From: Cenococcum geophilum 1.58
Lineage: Eukaryota > Ascomycota > Dothideomycetes > Gloniales > Gloniaceae
DNA: 64,000 nt
Direction of reading: 5' to 3'
Assembly: GCA_001692895.1 (NCBI GenBank)
Contig: KV748185.1
Span: 372,001-436,000, forward strand
The position numbers and the translations under genes are program-made. Shown here one piece after another: positions 47,616 through 58,547 of the stretch. Below the pieces are notes generated by a model. It saw only the letters and a program-made list of their open reading frames with translations, searched no databases and was not told the origin of the DNA. The stretch's first letter is position 1; each line of letters begins with the position of its first letter.

Positions 47616-47817
47616 ATGTGCATTGAACTACGTGTGGTAACGTTAGATTTGATAGAAAAAGACTAGAGAAAAATAGGTCTAGCTCTGTTTTGAGAAAGCC
47701 GATCGGCGATCGTAATCAGGCTAAATTGAAGACGAGTGCTGCTGCCTACACCTATTGCGGGCAACCCACTACTTCCCACCTTCTGCAAGTTATTGCAAAA
47801 GGCGCTCGTTGAAAACA
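47616..47817. promoter_or_regulatory. Intergenic region upstream of the PNP-fold gene
   Basis: This 200-bp spacer has normal composition between two plus-strand genes. It contains the inverted pair GATCGGCGATC near 47,701. No clear TATA box is visible. The chosen downstream ATG (47,818) is preceded by AAAACA, a good fungal start context. Confidence 0.35.
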
Positions 47818-48924
47818 ATGGCTAAAAACCATCAGTTTACCATAGGATGGATCTCCCCTCTCCCTCTGGAAAAAGAGGCTGCGAGACTTGTACTGGACGA
47901 AGAATATCCGCAAGAGGAAGTCCAATACCAGAATGCCTTCTACCTGGGTGGTCGAATCGGAAAACATGAGGTTGTCATTGGAGTGCAGAGAAAAATGGGG
48001 CTCAGTCAGGCTGCAATCCTTGCTGAGAAGATGCGCACTGGATTTCCTAACATCAAATATTTTCTCCTGGTCGGCATTGCTGGCGGCGTACCTCGCTACG
48101 GACCGGCCGGTGCAGTCTCTGAGATCGTGCTTGGGGATGTGGTCGTTAGCTCTCCGCGAGGTAACCATGGCGGGGTCTTGCAGTACGACAAAGGCGCATG
48201 GCAGGGTCAAGGGCGCCTGAACTTTCGCGGGTACACGAATGGCGTTCCCGGTGATCTTATGGCCGCTATCAACAATTTTCGTGCGGAAGGCTGGTCGAAA
48301 ACCAACATTGCAGAAGTCTTGAAGCAGATGCGTCTTAAGCTTGATGAAAAGCGACGGCACCAATACGACGACCCAGGCCCCAGTCGTGACAGGCTCTTCG
48401 AAGACACCTATGAACATCAAGGTACTGAACTGGACGATTGCAAAGAATGCTGCGACGCGGACTACACCACTTCGCGTTCTGACCGAGGAGACGGAGCTAC
48501 CCGATTGCTTGACGAGCCATCTGTCCATTTCGGCAACATTGCATCAAGCAATCAACTGCAGATATCCGCCATTGAGCGAAACAGAGTTCAACAAGAGCAT
48601 GAAGCCATCTGCTTTGAGATGGAAGCAGCAGGAGTTCTGGAAGAGTATCCGTGTGTGGTCGTTCGGGGCATCTGCGACTATGCAGATTCTCATAAGAATA
48701 AGGGCTGGCAGAACTACGCGGCAGCTACAGCGGCAGCATACGCCAAAGGGCTGTTGTCCATGATCCCTGCAACAGACGCTGCAAGCAGTGTGCAGTCTGC
48801 AAAATCGTCTTCACCTCAGCACACAGCACAGGTATCGAACGTTGCGTTCGGAAACAACAATAGGGGCTTTCAGGCCGGGAGCATTCACGGCAACATTAGC
48901 GGCCTACATTTTGGAGGGAATTGA
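47818..48924 (+). CDS. PNP/UDP-phosphorylase-fold effector with C-terminal amyloid-like motif
   Basis: A single exon encodes 368 residues. The PNP_UDP_1 fold runs from TIGWISPLPLEKEAARLVLD through GIAGGVP, GDVVVSSP, HFGNIASSNQL, the FEMEAAG motif and VVRGICDYADSHKNKGWQNY to AAATAAAYAKGLL. The MEAAG and CDYAD segments, which shape the nucleoside site and carry the catalytic acid in this superfamily, are intact. The family cleaves N-glycosidic bonds of nucleosides; related immune effectors in bacteria and eukaryotes cleave ATP. A Ser/Gln-rich linker leads to the last 26 residues, with FGNNNRGFQAGSIHG at 344-358, matching the NLR1 and NLR2 N-terminal motif. I start at 47,818 rather than an upstream in-frame codon because the domain begins there. 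No RIP, no frame damage. This is the best-preserved gene in the window. Confidence 0.9.
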   Translation: MAKNHQFTIGWISPLPLEKEAARLVLDEEYPQEEVQYQNAFYLGGRIGKHEVVIGVQRKMGLSQAAILAEKMRTGFPNIKYFLLVGIAGGVPRYGPAGAVSEIVLGDVVVSSPRGNHGGVLQYDKGAWQGQGRLNFRGYTNGVPGDLMAAINNFRAEGWSKTNIAEVLKQMRLKLDEKRRHQYDDPGPSRDRLFEDTYEHQGTELDDCKECCDADYTTSRSDRGDGATRLLDEPSVHFGNIASSNQLQISAIERNRVQQEHEAICFEMEAAGVLEEYPCVVVRGICDYADSHKNKGWQNYAAATAAAYAKGLLSMIPATDAASSVQSAKSSSPQHTAQVSNVAFGNNNRGFQAGSIHGNISGLHFGGN

Positions 48925-49153
48925 GGTCTTAGTTCTAGACACTAGCAACTCAACGATAGAAGTTGATTTCTAAGATACTTCTCTGCACAATAATCGGGCA
49001 ACGCGATGCAAATACATGTGAAATGAAAGCCATGGCGAGGCTGGTGGGGCGAGCGGGTCGACGATCAGGCTGCCACGCACCAAGACCGCCAGGCTAGGGT
49101 CCTGCTGGCGCTTCGCCACAGATACCATCACTGATGCACCCTCAGTTGCCATC
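48925..49153. promoter_or_regulatory. Spacer between the PNP gene and NLR2, homologous to the NLR1 upstream region
   Basis: About 110 bp before the NLR2 ATG (49,046-49,153) match the NLR1 5' flank. The matched blocks include GAGCGGGTCGACGATCAGGC and CTGGCGCTTCGCCACAGATA. The duplication therefore included upstream regulatory sequence. The PNP stop lies only 229 bp before the NLR2 start. Confidence 0.55.
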
Positions 49154-50160
49154 ATGGCCTCTGCCATATCCTTCGGCGATGCGAACGCCGGCTTCCAAGC
49201 AGGCGAGATCAACGGCCCGGCCAATGCCACGTTCACAAAGTAGTTCGGTACGATTTCCGGCAGCCGCGGCGTCGTGCTCGGCGACGTCGATGTCCCATTC
49301 CATACTAACGCTAGACAGGCTCGCAGACAAACCATCACTACTACCTAGGCAAGTCACTGCCGGCATGCTGCAGCTCGCGGACCATGGCTGACGGTACCCT
49401 CTCCCTACAGCAAGGCCAGAGACGCCGCCGAGCTCTTCCTGTGCCGCCCCTTTCGCCGCGACCCAGACTTTGTCGATCGCGGAACGCTGCTCGGCCAGAT
49501 ACGCGAAAAGCTACCCGCGCCCGCATCGCGGATAGCGCTGGTGGGCCTGGGTGGTGTGGGGTGGGGTGGAGATGGCGCCTAGGCCAGTGCTCGCGCCTAA
49601 CGTTGGCACAGAAAGTCGCAGCTCGCCATCGAGCACTGCTACCGAACCGCAGATCGATCGCCGGGGACGTGGGTGTTCTGGGTGCACGCCAGCAATGCGG
49701 CCCGGCTCGAGCAAGGCTTCCGAGACATCGCGGACCTAGTCAAGCTTGCAGGCCGCACAGATCCGCAAGCGAACGTGTTTAAGCTTGCGCGCGACTGGCT
49801 TCGCGATGAGAAGAACGGCAGGTGGTTGCTAGTCCTCGACAATGCCGACGACGCTGTTGTTCTCTCCACCAACGAGCAGTGGCAAGGACGCTCCGCTGCA
49901 TCACCTATCAGCATATCTACCCCCAAGCAAGTGCGGTTCAGTCCTTGTGACCAGTCGGACGAAGCCCGCGGCATCGCGACTAGTTGAGGAGCAACAAGCG
50001 AAAGACCAGTCTACTGAACCAGGAGGCAGGGCATCTTCGAAGAGACGGGGAAGCCAAGAACTCCATCAACAGCAACGATCCCTTCGTGTGGCATTTAACA
50101 CTTTTCGTATTGGGCGCTTTGGGCGTTTCTGCTTGGGTTAGCATGCTGCAGGCATCCTAG
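49154..50160 (+). pseudogene. NLR2: second NB-ARC receptor copy, broken by indels
   Basis: ATG at 49,154 opens MASAISFGDANAGFQAGEIN, almost identical to the NLR1 start. After an intron-like stretch, RPETPP is followed by a frame change before PFRRDPDFVDRG and LVGLGGVG. An intron at 49,561-49,611 splits the P-loop at the same codon as in NLR1 (GG|A AAG TCG). Then come TWVFWVHASNAARLEQGFRD and RWLLVLDNADDAVVL. A second frameshift near 49,890 puts SVLVTSRTKPAASRLVEEQQ in another phase. After a deletion, HLRRDGEAKNSI (about 50,028) resumes and passes into a hydrophobic tail (VWHLTLFVLGALGVSAWVSM) ending at about 50,158. There are no TPRs. Damage is by indels, not RIP. Confidence 0.85.
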
Positions 50161-50600
50161 CTAGCGTGATCTTATTAGCAAGCCCCACTAAAACACCTCG
50201 ATATTGCGATGCCGACGAAATGCCATCTAAGGCCAGCCACCATAAAAACACTGAATATATTTTTTTGAAGAAGTTAGGCAAGAAGTTGTAATATATAACG
50301 TTATGACCGTACGTTCCTGTCCTTCCTCTATTAACTAGCTGCTAATTATATAGGAAAAGCCTACATTAGAGTCCCCCGAATCCTCACCACCTATATAATT
50401 TATATGTGTTCTTAACGTTAATAAGGATAAGCTAGTAGAGGATCAGCTTAAGGTTATAAGGGAGGACGTATTGTATACGTTAAATAAGGTGGATTAGATG
50501 CTACAGGTAATTAAACGGTTTAATTAGTAATTGTTTAGTATAGAGGCGCGTTTAAAGGCAGTAGAGGAGGGCTTAAGGATAGACGCTGTAGTAAAAGCTT
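50161..50600. other. Transition from normal to RIPed composition
   Basis: CpA-containing sequence persists to about 50,250, after which TpA-rich sequence begins. No gene is seen; a C-terminal remnant of the piggyBac frame may reach in from the right. Confidence 0.4.
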
Positions 50601-52960
50601 AATTAGCTCTGGAGTCTTAATATTAGAGGCGTAAAGAAGTAGAGGATTAAAAATAGTTACCTAGTTATTGCCTACTGAATGAAAGTCGTTAAAGCACCAT
50701 AGGTATAGAGGAAGCCTATAAACCTCGCAATCGTATACTATTCGCCTTATCTTTACTATAAGCTTCTTTACGTACTTCCATCTATATATCTAGCACATTA
50801 GTAAGCTCTTATAGCCTTGCTTCTTTATATAGCTCTTAATATAGCGGTAAGTTCGCACATACCGTTAAATTGTAGGTAGTGGGGTTTTGGTAGTAATATA
50901 GGTACTTTTTTAATTTGTTTTAATATTTTTATAACTAGGCCTAATACTAGGTTTATATTGCCCGTAATTTGGTAATATTAAATAAAGAAGACGCTTAGTA
51001 TCTTCCTTATTTACGCCTATTTGCCAACTACCTATAATAACAAGGTTCTATACTAATTATATATAGAAGCGGCGATAGGTTTAAAGGAAGGGCTTTCTTA
51101 ACGTTTAGAAGATCTTCTTGCTAATAATATAGGCGTTAATTATAGCTGTATTAAGCGCCTAGAAGAATAAGGGCATTTAGGTACGTATAGTGGTAATCTA
51201 GGTAGTATAGTAGCTTTAAAGTTGATTATGGATATTAATACCGCCTATCTAGTTATTGTAGTTAATAGAGAGCCTAGGAAGCGTTAACTTCTTAATTAAA
51301 TTATCGCCCTAAACGTTAGCTACTAGCTTCTTAAGAAAGGAATTATATACTCGCGGCCGGCGCTAATTAACTTTATTAATATCCTTATCGCTGCATAAGT
51401 AAGCTATTATTAAAAACTATACTAAATTCTTATCCTGCCATATAATTAAAAGCACTAAATTAGCTGCGTTAATAACTACTCCTATAATAAAGTTAAACGG
51501 CAACCTTGCCTTCCTTTTATTAGCCCTTTTATACACCTCTAGATAGTCCTTTAAGTTTAATTAAGCTATGCTAGCTATAGTAATTCTAAGTTACTAAAGC
51601 ACCTAGAGCAACGGAATATTTATAAAGTAGTTATCTAAAAATAGGCAGAATTAACGGGCCTAAAGAGGAAGCTGCTAGGTACGGTAGAGAACGTACTTAG
51701 AGGTCTTTAAAAGGATAATATCTTAGTAATCTCTTTAAGAAGGAAGCCTAAAAAAGTAGCTAGGTAAGGTAAATATAAAGCTATAGTAATATCTATATTA
51801 ATAAAGACTTATTATTTTAAAGCCTTTAAGTACTGGCTTACTAGGCAATTTAATTATAGCTATAGATCGTCTAGTAAACCTTACTATTATCTTATTAAAA
51901 CTAACTATAGATCTAGGTATAACGTACTTCCTAAACGCCTTACCTAGAGGAGTTATTAACGGCTTAATTTTCTTAAAGATTTGGCGTTTAACGCCTTCTA
52001 GTAGAGGCGGTAATATATAAAAGAAGCGCTTAAGTTACTCCTATCTTTTTTAGCCTATAAATAAGCTAATTAGGTGTTAAGGATATTTAAGATCTATTGC
52101 CTAAAAGTCTCGCACTTAAGGAGCTTTAAAGACGCCTATATAGATAATAAGCTCTACCTAAATTATTAACTCGCCAGTAGATGTCTTCTTTTACGCCTAT
52201 AATTGTTTACTAGCGTGCCGTCCTAATTAGTAATATCTACTAGCGCTTTAAGAGGCTATATAGAGGTTTATATTAGTTACAAGCCTTTTAAATACACTAA
52301 TACTAAAGAATAGTAGAAATACTTAAATAGGTAGGTCCTATTTAGATTTATATCTATTAAACGTTATACTAATCTAATCTGCTAGTGTACAGTAAGTAAG
52401 GCGCTTAGTATCCTCATTTTAATTATTTTAATTAGATTTAACCCTTATGCTAACGCTATTAATAAGCTTACTAGTACGCTAAGCGGCAAATATTAATTTA
52501 TCTAGAAGGTTGATAACTTTAAGATTTAGTTTAGGAACGGCGGCTATAGGCTCCTATATAATAGGAACGGTAGAAAGGCCTATTCTTACAACTTCTTTAG
52601 CTAATAGCTCTGGTAATTTAGTCTCGTCCACCTTATCTGCCTTATCCTTAGCAGTCTCGCCATAGGCCTTAAAAACAGCTCCTAATTCGTCCTTAATATC
52701 CTCCATCTGGCTACTTAGCTAAGCCTTAATATCCTCACTTAGTACCGCCTGCTGTATAGCTGCTGGGGCCACTAAAGCCTCTAGAGGCTGTACAACTACT
52801 GCCGCCAAACTATCGTGTGTATACTGCGTTGCTTAAAAGGATTGTAAATAAGACTCCTATGCTTTAGGTACTTTTGGAAGCTTTGGAGTCTTTAGAGGCT
52901 TTAGAGGCTTTAGAGCCGCGTGACGTTTTTTGGGCGGTATAAGGACGATATTTCGCAGAG
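50600..52960 (-). pseudogene. Decayed piggyBac-type transposase
   Basis: The minus strand keeps the order of a DDE_Tnp_1_7 (piggyBac) protein. It starts with an N-terminal linker (SSQMEDIKDELGAVFKAYGE near 52,720). SIVSFNKIIVRF and LPSKPVLKGFKI (about 51,900) correspond to the family's DE-xM-F-GR-S and P-KP-KWG-K blocks. CLFLDNYFINIPLL (about 51,630) holds the second Asp in the family's D-N-F-S-LL context. Then come FNFIIGVVINAANLVLLIIW with the following Gln-Asp, and INYNNQIGGINIHNQL, then SYYTTQ. This order is diagnostic. Stops are TAG/TAA at Gln/Trp; part of the first Asp motif is degraded. TTAA ends were not located. Confidence 0.8.
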
Positions 52961-53504
52961 GATTTAATGATCAAATAGACGGCAACAATATTGGAGCTTT
53001 TTGATCAACTACAACACCAAATATTCTGTGGGCCTCCTAGCCACGTCGCTGCTGCTCACCGTAATCAAAGACGTCAATGAGGCGCCAGCACCCCTACCGC
53101 CGAGCGACCGCACTGACCAGAGGCTTGACATTAATCAATATACGGTATAGAGCCTTTAGATTGGCTTGAGAGGCTTGCATATACGAAAAGTGCAAGAAAC
53201 GGTTGCCACACAAAGGGATACGAAGCTGCTTCGACATTCTATAAAGGGGCAAGCAACAGATGCGCACATTTTCTTGATCTAGAGCATCCAATGCCTTAAT
53301 TATTCCTGTTTAGTAATCCGCAGAGCACGGATAGAGTTAGAACAGCACTTGCTACTTGTATGCTCTAGCTAATGAATAGTGTAGAAGATTGTGGTAGTAT
53401 GAAGACAGGTGTACATGAAGAGTCCTAGGGAAGTTGTAGCCTAGATTTAATCTGTCAGCGCGAAGGCGTTGGCAGAGGTGGTACAAGGGGGTGACATGAG
53501 CGGG
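52961..53504. other. Un-RIPed sequence patch with small open frames
   Basis: Composition returns to normal with CpA and TpG. A 50-codon plus frame near 52,970-53,142 contains YSVGLLATSLLLTVIKDVNE, which could be a membrane segment and tail of a lost gene. A 65-codon minus frame (53,291-53,094) is the other candidate. Neither is recognised, and I call neither a gene. Confidence 0.35.
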
Positions 53505-53607
53505 CCAACCGCCCTCCCTGCAAGTTTGGTGGCATTATAACCATATCGGCAGCATTTTAGCGGGACGCTACTATAATGCCACCAAAACTTGCAGGGAGGG
53601 CGGTTGG
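53505..53607. mobile_element. Short foldback element (MITE-like) with 35-bp arms
   Basis: The left arm 53,505-53,539 (CCAACCGCCCTCCCTGCAAG, then TTTGGTGGCATTATA) is repeated inverted at 53,572-53,607, with only a one-base length difference (TTT versus TTTT). The spacer is 32 bp. It has no RIP signature. Next to it, GGGAGAAATT (53,606-53,615) pairs with AATTTCTCCC (53,702-53,711), possibly a second foldback unit. No clear target duplication is seen, so a transcript hairpin or recombination product is an alternative. Confidence 0.75.
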
Positions 53608-53829
53608 GAGAAATTGCTACGACGTGGAAGGACTAGCGCTACGCTTGTGGACCTTACCCTAGTCCTGTGGACTCCTGGACCAATCAGATCACACTAAGAG
53701 GAATTTCTCCCCGAGGGTCTGAGAGCTTATGGGCGCCCTTTGTATGAGAACTCAATGTTTCTTATTAGGTGATAACTCTTCCACCACAACGCATATCTTA
53801 ACCCTTTTATAACGTCTAGTTATTATAAA
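53608..53829. other. Normal-composition spacer ending in RIPed DNA
   Basis: It holds the second short inverted pair and a CCAAT box (GACCAATCAGA near 53,678). RIPed sequence resumes near 53,800. No gene is seen. Confidence 0.4.
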
Positions 53830-54323
53830 AATACTATAAGGTAGGAGCTCTTTAATTTCTCTATCTATTGCATTAAATAATAACGTCGTAGCTATATTAT
53901 ATAGTTGGTTGCATTAGTCGCATTTTGTTAGTTGTATTTTCTTATTAGTTATTGTAATCTTGCCTTACTGCTATGCCTTACATACTCCTCTATGTCTAAT
54001 TATCTCTAAAATAATACGAGCTAAAAGCTCCTTTTCTTCTCTATTGCCTCTATATTATAGTAATATCGTAGCTCTATTTTACAAGAAGTTAGATATAGGT
54101 AGTCTATCAGTTTTAGTCTAGTTTTGTTACAATTTTGCCTCACTGCCAAAACTTATATACTTCTCTAGGTCTAATTATCTCTAAAATAATATAAGGTAAA
54201 AGCTCTTTATCTTCTCTATCGTCTCTATATTATAGTAATATTATAGCTCTATTTTACGAGAAGTTAGATATAAGTAGTTAGTTGGTTTTAGTTAAAATCT
54301 ATAAAATATTTAAATTGAAATCT
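53830..54323. repeat. Three tandem copies of an approximately 175-bp unit
   Basis: Copies are marked by ATAATACGAGCTAAAAGCTC near 54,011, ATAATATAAGGTAAAAGCTC near 54,185 and a more diverged ATACTATAAGGTAGGAGCTC near 53,831. Each continues with CTCTATATTATAGTAATAT or a relative, then TTAGATATA. They directly abut the gypsy LTR. Confidence 0.75.
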
Positions 54324-54750
54324 TGTAACGGAACCTTATAGCAAGAACTACGGTAGGTCCTGTTATTGGGCTAAGTGTATAGAAAATGCAAATAATAATA
54401 GTCGATAATAAATAACAACTAGTAGAGTGGTTGCCCAATAGATTAACTTCAATTATATTCTAAGAATTACTATAAGAAAGGAACTATCTAGGTAGGAACT
54501 AAGGGTCCTTAAATATATAACCATACTCCTATAAAATCCTTCTTATATATAATATATATATACTCTATCTACTCTATTACGGATTATACAGATCCTATAG
54601 ATTATATAAATTACGTTACATAACTTTAGCTACTATTCCTTATCACATAGTTCTATTGGCTCCATTTTGGATTATGCCTAAATTAACTAACTAGCTTCTT
54701 CTAACTCTTCCCTAAGTAGTTATAACATTATACTTAAAGTGTCCGTAACA
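54324..54750 (-). repeat. 3' LTR of the Ty3/gypsy element
   Basis: On the minus strand the 427-bp LTR opens TGTTACGGAC at 54,750 and ends TTCCGTTACA at 54,324, with matching inverted termini. Just upstream on that strand is the purine tract GAGGAGGGAGATGG (about 54,751-54,764), the expected polypurine primer. The 5-bp duplication cannot be tested because the other end is not in view. Confidence 0.75.
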
Positions 54751-57700
54751 CCATCTCCCTCCTCTTTATCTTTGTCCTTAAAGATTTAAAATATCTCTAA
54801 GTTATTTACTAGAGGTATAATATCTATCTAATTAATTTGGTTAATATTGTTACTTATTATACCTAAAGCAATTCCTTCTTCTTTAACTACTCGTCATGTT
54901 TACACTATTACTATAATATTATCTCTTAATAAGATCATGCCATTTCTATATTCTCGCTATTTAAAAGAGGGGTTAGTTTATATTATGTTGGCGAGTCTAT
55001 CTTCGTAATAACCGTCCTCTTATTTAAAGTATACTAAAGTAAATATTTGTTCGTCTTATAACGTTTACTCCGTCTTTAATACCAAGTATATATAACCTAT
55101 TACTCTTAATAGTCGTCTAGTTCCCTAATTAATTCGTCTTAGGGTTTTATATTTAATCTACTGCTATATAGCTAGATAATAAACTGTCTATTACTCTTAC
55201 TAAGTTATACTAATCTTAAGACGCTAAATAGGAGGCGGCAAATACTTAACAATGAGCCCTTAAGTCTCGTTTGGCGGCGTCCGCTTAGTTAATCCGTCTT
55301 AAAAAGGTTTATAAAAAGGTCTATTTTAAAAAATAGAAACTTATAGAATAAGGTTTATAGGAACTTAGTAATAAAAAAACGGATTTTCTTTTAATAGAGA
55401 AGGAAATAGATCTAAGTAGTTTAGTAACTACTCTTCTTAGGTCCCCCTTAGGTAACTTATTCTTTAGCAATCTTTTTTTATTAATACTGCCTAACCTAAT
55501 TTCTTCTAATACTCCTATACCTTTCTTATAGCATTCTTTAAATTCTCTAGTAGCTTCTAAGTAGTCTTAGTATAGTCTATCTACTTAACCTTATACTATA
55601 TTTTATTATTAATATCCTTATAACTAACAATCTTTAAAACTTACTATTTATCTTCCTCTTATCCTCTATACGTGTCTACTTTATAAACTAGTAGCTTAAC
55701 ATTTCTATATGCTAGCTCTAGTATTATAATATACTATATAGGGTAGATCTTTATTTTAGCTAGTAGGTTTAACTTAAATATAACCGGTAAAATCCTTTAT
55801 GTAATTTTAAAAGGTCCTAGTCTAACGTAGTCTAACTTCTTACTTAGTTGTTAACTCTTAAAATTTTTATATAGTAGCTACACTCTATCTCCCTCCTTAA
55901 GATCTAGTCCTTTAGATCTCTTAGCATTATAGTACTTTTTTATTCTTTCTTATATCTTTTTTACTAATTCCATAATGTCTATATAAAGATTTATTAATGT
56001 CTTTATTCTCTCCTTAGCTATACTACTCGTTTTCCTTACTTATTATAGTAACAATAATATTCTTAGCTTATATCTATAATTTGCCTTAAATAGTAATATG
56101 CCTATTTCTTCTTAAGNTGTTGCATTATATATAAACTATATAACTAGTAATAACAATACCTAATTATTCTATATATAATTAATATAATGCCTTAGATACT
56201 ACTCTAGTGTCTAATTTAATCTTTCCGTTTAACTGTTTGTCTATAAATAATATACAGTAAAAGTTGCTGCTTAAACTCCTTACTCTACTAAAAACACTTC
56301 CTAGAATACTACTATAAATCTTAAATCCCTATCCGATATAATTTTACTTAGTGCTCTATATCTTATAAATACTTCCTTAATATAGATTCTAGCGACATCT
56401 TCCGCTAATATTTCTTCTATATATACTATAAAGTATCCCTATTTTATAAGCTTATCTACTATTACTAAGATTACGTTATAATCTTATCCGGTAATAGGAT
56501 CTCTTAACTTTAGTAACTTTATAATAAAGTCCTATAATATAACTTCCTATAGTCTCTCTAGTATTTTAATAGGTTACAGCCCTCCATATAGCTTATACCT
56601 TATTAGTTTATTTCTTTAGCAATCTAGACATTCCTTTATTACTTTTTTTATAATATTCTAGATCCTATTAATAATATACTCCTCTTAGAGTTGTAACACT
56701 AAGCCTATAGCCCTATTATATCCTTAAGTTAATCCCTTATAGAATTCCTCTATAAATTGCTCTACTATGCTTCTTAGGATGTACTTTACTTCTTAGTTTT
56801 TATATATATCCGCTTATAGATCTTCTAGCTATATTTCTAGAATCCTTTACTCCTAAAAGCTCTCTAGTGACTTGTAAATCCCCTCTAGTTCACTATCTTC
56901 CTAAGTTGCTGCGATTTTTAGATAATTATACCTAATTAATCCGTCTATATCTTTTCGCAATAAAGCCCCCAATAGCTTTTTATTATTCTATAGTTCAGCC
57001 TTTTAACTTAGAGCGTCTGCTTATATATTATCTATACCCTTAGTATACTAAATCTTAAAATAGTATTCTATAAGCATCTCTGCCTATCTAACCTATCTTT
57101 AGTTAAGTTCCTTTATTATTAGGAATCCTATTAGGTTCTTATAATCTGTCTTAACTATAAATAGTTTCTCTATACCTTATAAAAATGCTCTCTATTCCTT
57201 TAATACTATAACTATACCTAATAACTCCTTATTATAGATGTTATAGTTTAACTCTAGTAGTGTTATCTTTCGACTATAGTATGCTATTAGGTGCTATCTA
57301 TTTTAATACCTTTATATAAAGCATGCCCCTAGTATATAATCTAATATATCTATTTCTATAACTATCTCTAGTCCTAGTTAATAGATTTTAAGAACTAGCT
57401 CCTAGGTAAACAACTCTTTAATTTTCTTAAATAGTTCTTATTACTCTTTTTCCTATACCTATAGTTCTTCTTTCTTTATTAATCGCGTAAATAGTTTAAT
57501 ATCCTTTAACTATTACGATATAAACCTTCTATAGTAATAATCTTAACTGCGTAATGTTCTCTAGTTCTTACCAATTTACTATAGCCTTAATCTTCTTTAA
57601 ATCTATACTAAGTTGGCCTAGTTTAATAATAAATTTAATGAAATTAGTCTTCCTAGTAAAGAACTTACATTTCTTAATTACTACTAGCATCTATTCTTCT

Positions 57701-58547
57701 TATAGTCTCTTTAAGACCTATTTAACGTGTTCCCCGTGTTCTTCCTTAATCATTAAGTAGATAATAATATCGTTAAGATATACTATAATAAATTCATCTA
57801 AGTATTCTCCTAATATGTTATTAATTCGCTTTTAGAACGTTGCTAGTGCGTTTATAAGCCCGAATTGTATAACTAATAGCTTATATAGTCCTTCCTTTAA
57901 TCTAAAGGCTGCCTTCTATTCGTTACCTTCCTTAATTCTAATCTGGTAGTATACCTATCTTAAATCTATTTTTATAAAGATTTGCGCATTACCTATCCTG
58001 TCTTAAATTTCGCTAATTATGGGTAAAGGATACCTATCCTTCCTAGTAATGCTATTTAACTATCTATAGTTAATATACAGCCTTAGTTTGCCATTTTTCT
58101 TTAGTATAAATAGTACTAGATAACCTGCTAATAACTGCGATGGTCTAATATATCCCTTTTATAGGTTTTCTTAGATAAACTCTTTTAGTGCTCTACCTTC
58201 TTCTTCGGTAAGCTTATAGATTGGAAAGAACTTTAGACTTATTCCTAGTTCCAATTCTATCTTATAGTCCTATGCTATATATTCTAATAGCTTTTCACTT
58301 TTTAGTAACTATAGTTTCTTGCCATACTTATAGTATCTCTTTAGTATATAACTTAAGCCTCGCTTAGTTTCTTTATATATTACTCTAACTTAGTACTATA
58401 CTAACTTGGCTTATTATTGCGTCCTACGGCGTTAAGTATCTCTAATATTAACCTAACCTATAATCTAATTAATTTTCGGATTATATTCTTATAACTAAGG
58501 CATCCCTAGTACTGCCTTATCCTATCCTAATAGTAGGATATTAAAAG
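54324..58547 (-). mobile_element. Ty3/gypsy retrotransposon, RIPed, 5' part missing
   Basis: Minus-strand order is reverse transcriptase (about 58,250-57,500), RNase H, integrase (about 56,700-55,900) and the 3' LTR. The RT reads ILKKNGKLRLYINYR, then TRKDRYPLPIISEI, then VYLNDIIIYLMIKEEHGEHV, where the catalytic YLDD has become YLND. CKFFTRKTNFIKFIIKLGQL follows, as in the family. Gag and protease are absent: the frame stops being visible at 58,547, where the copia LTR begins. An ambiguous base is at 56,117. Stops are TAG/TAA throughout. Confidence 0.88.

Noticed and set aside
47752..48528. 258-codon minus-strand open frame
   Set aside because: Mirror of the PNP gene, whose domain motifs are clear on the plus strand.
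49384..49782. Arg-rich plus frame over the NLR2 5' part
   Set aside because: Wrong phase relative to the conserved NB-ARC text (PFRRDPDFVDRG and GLGGVG).
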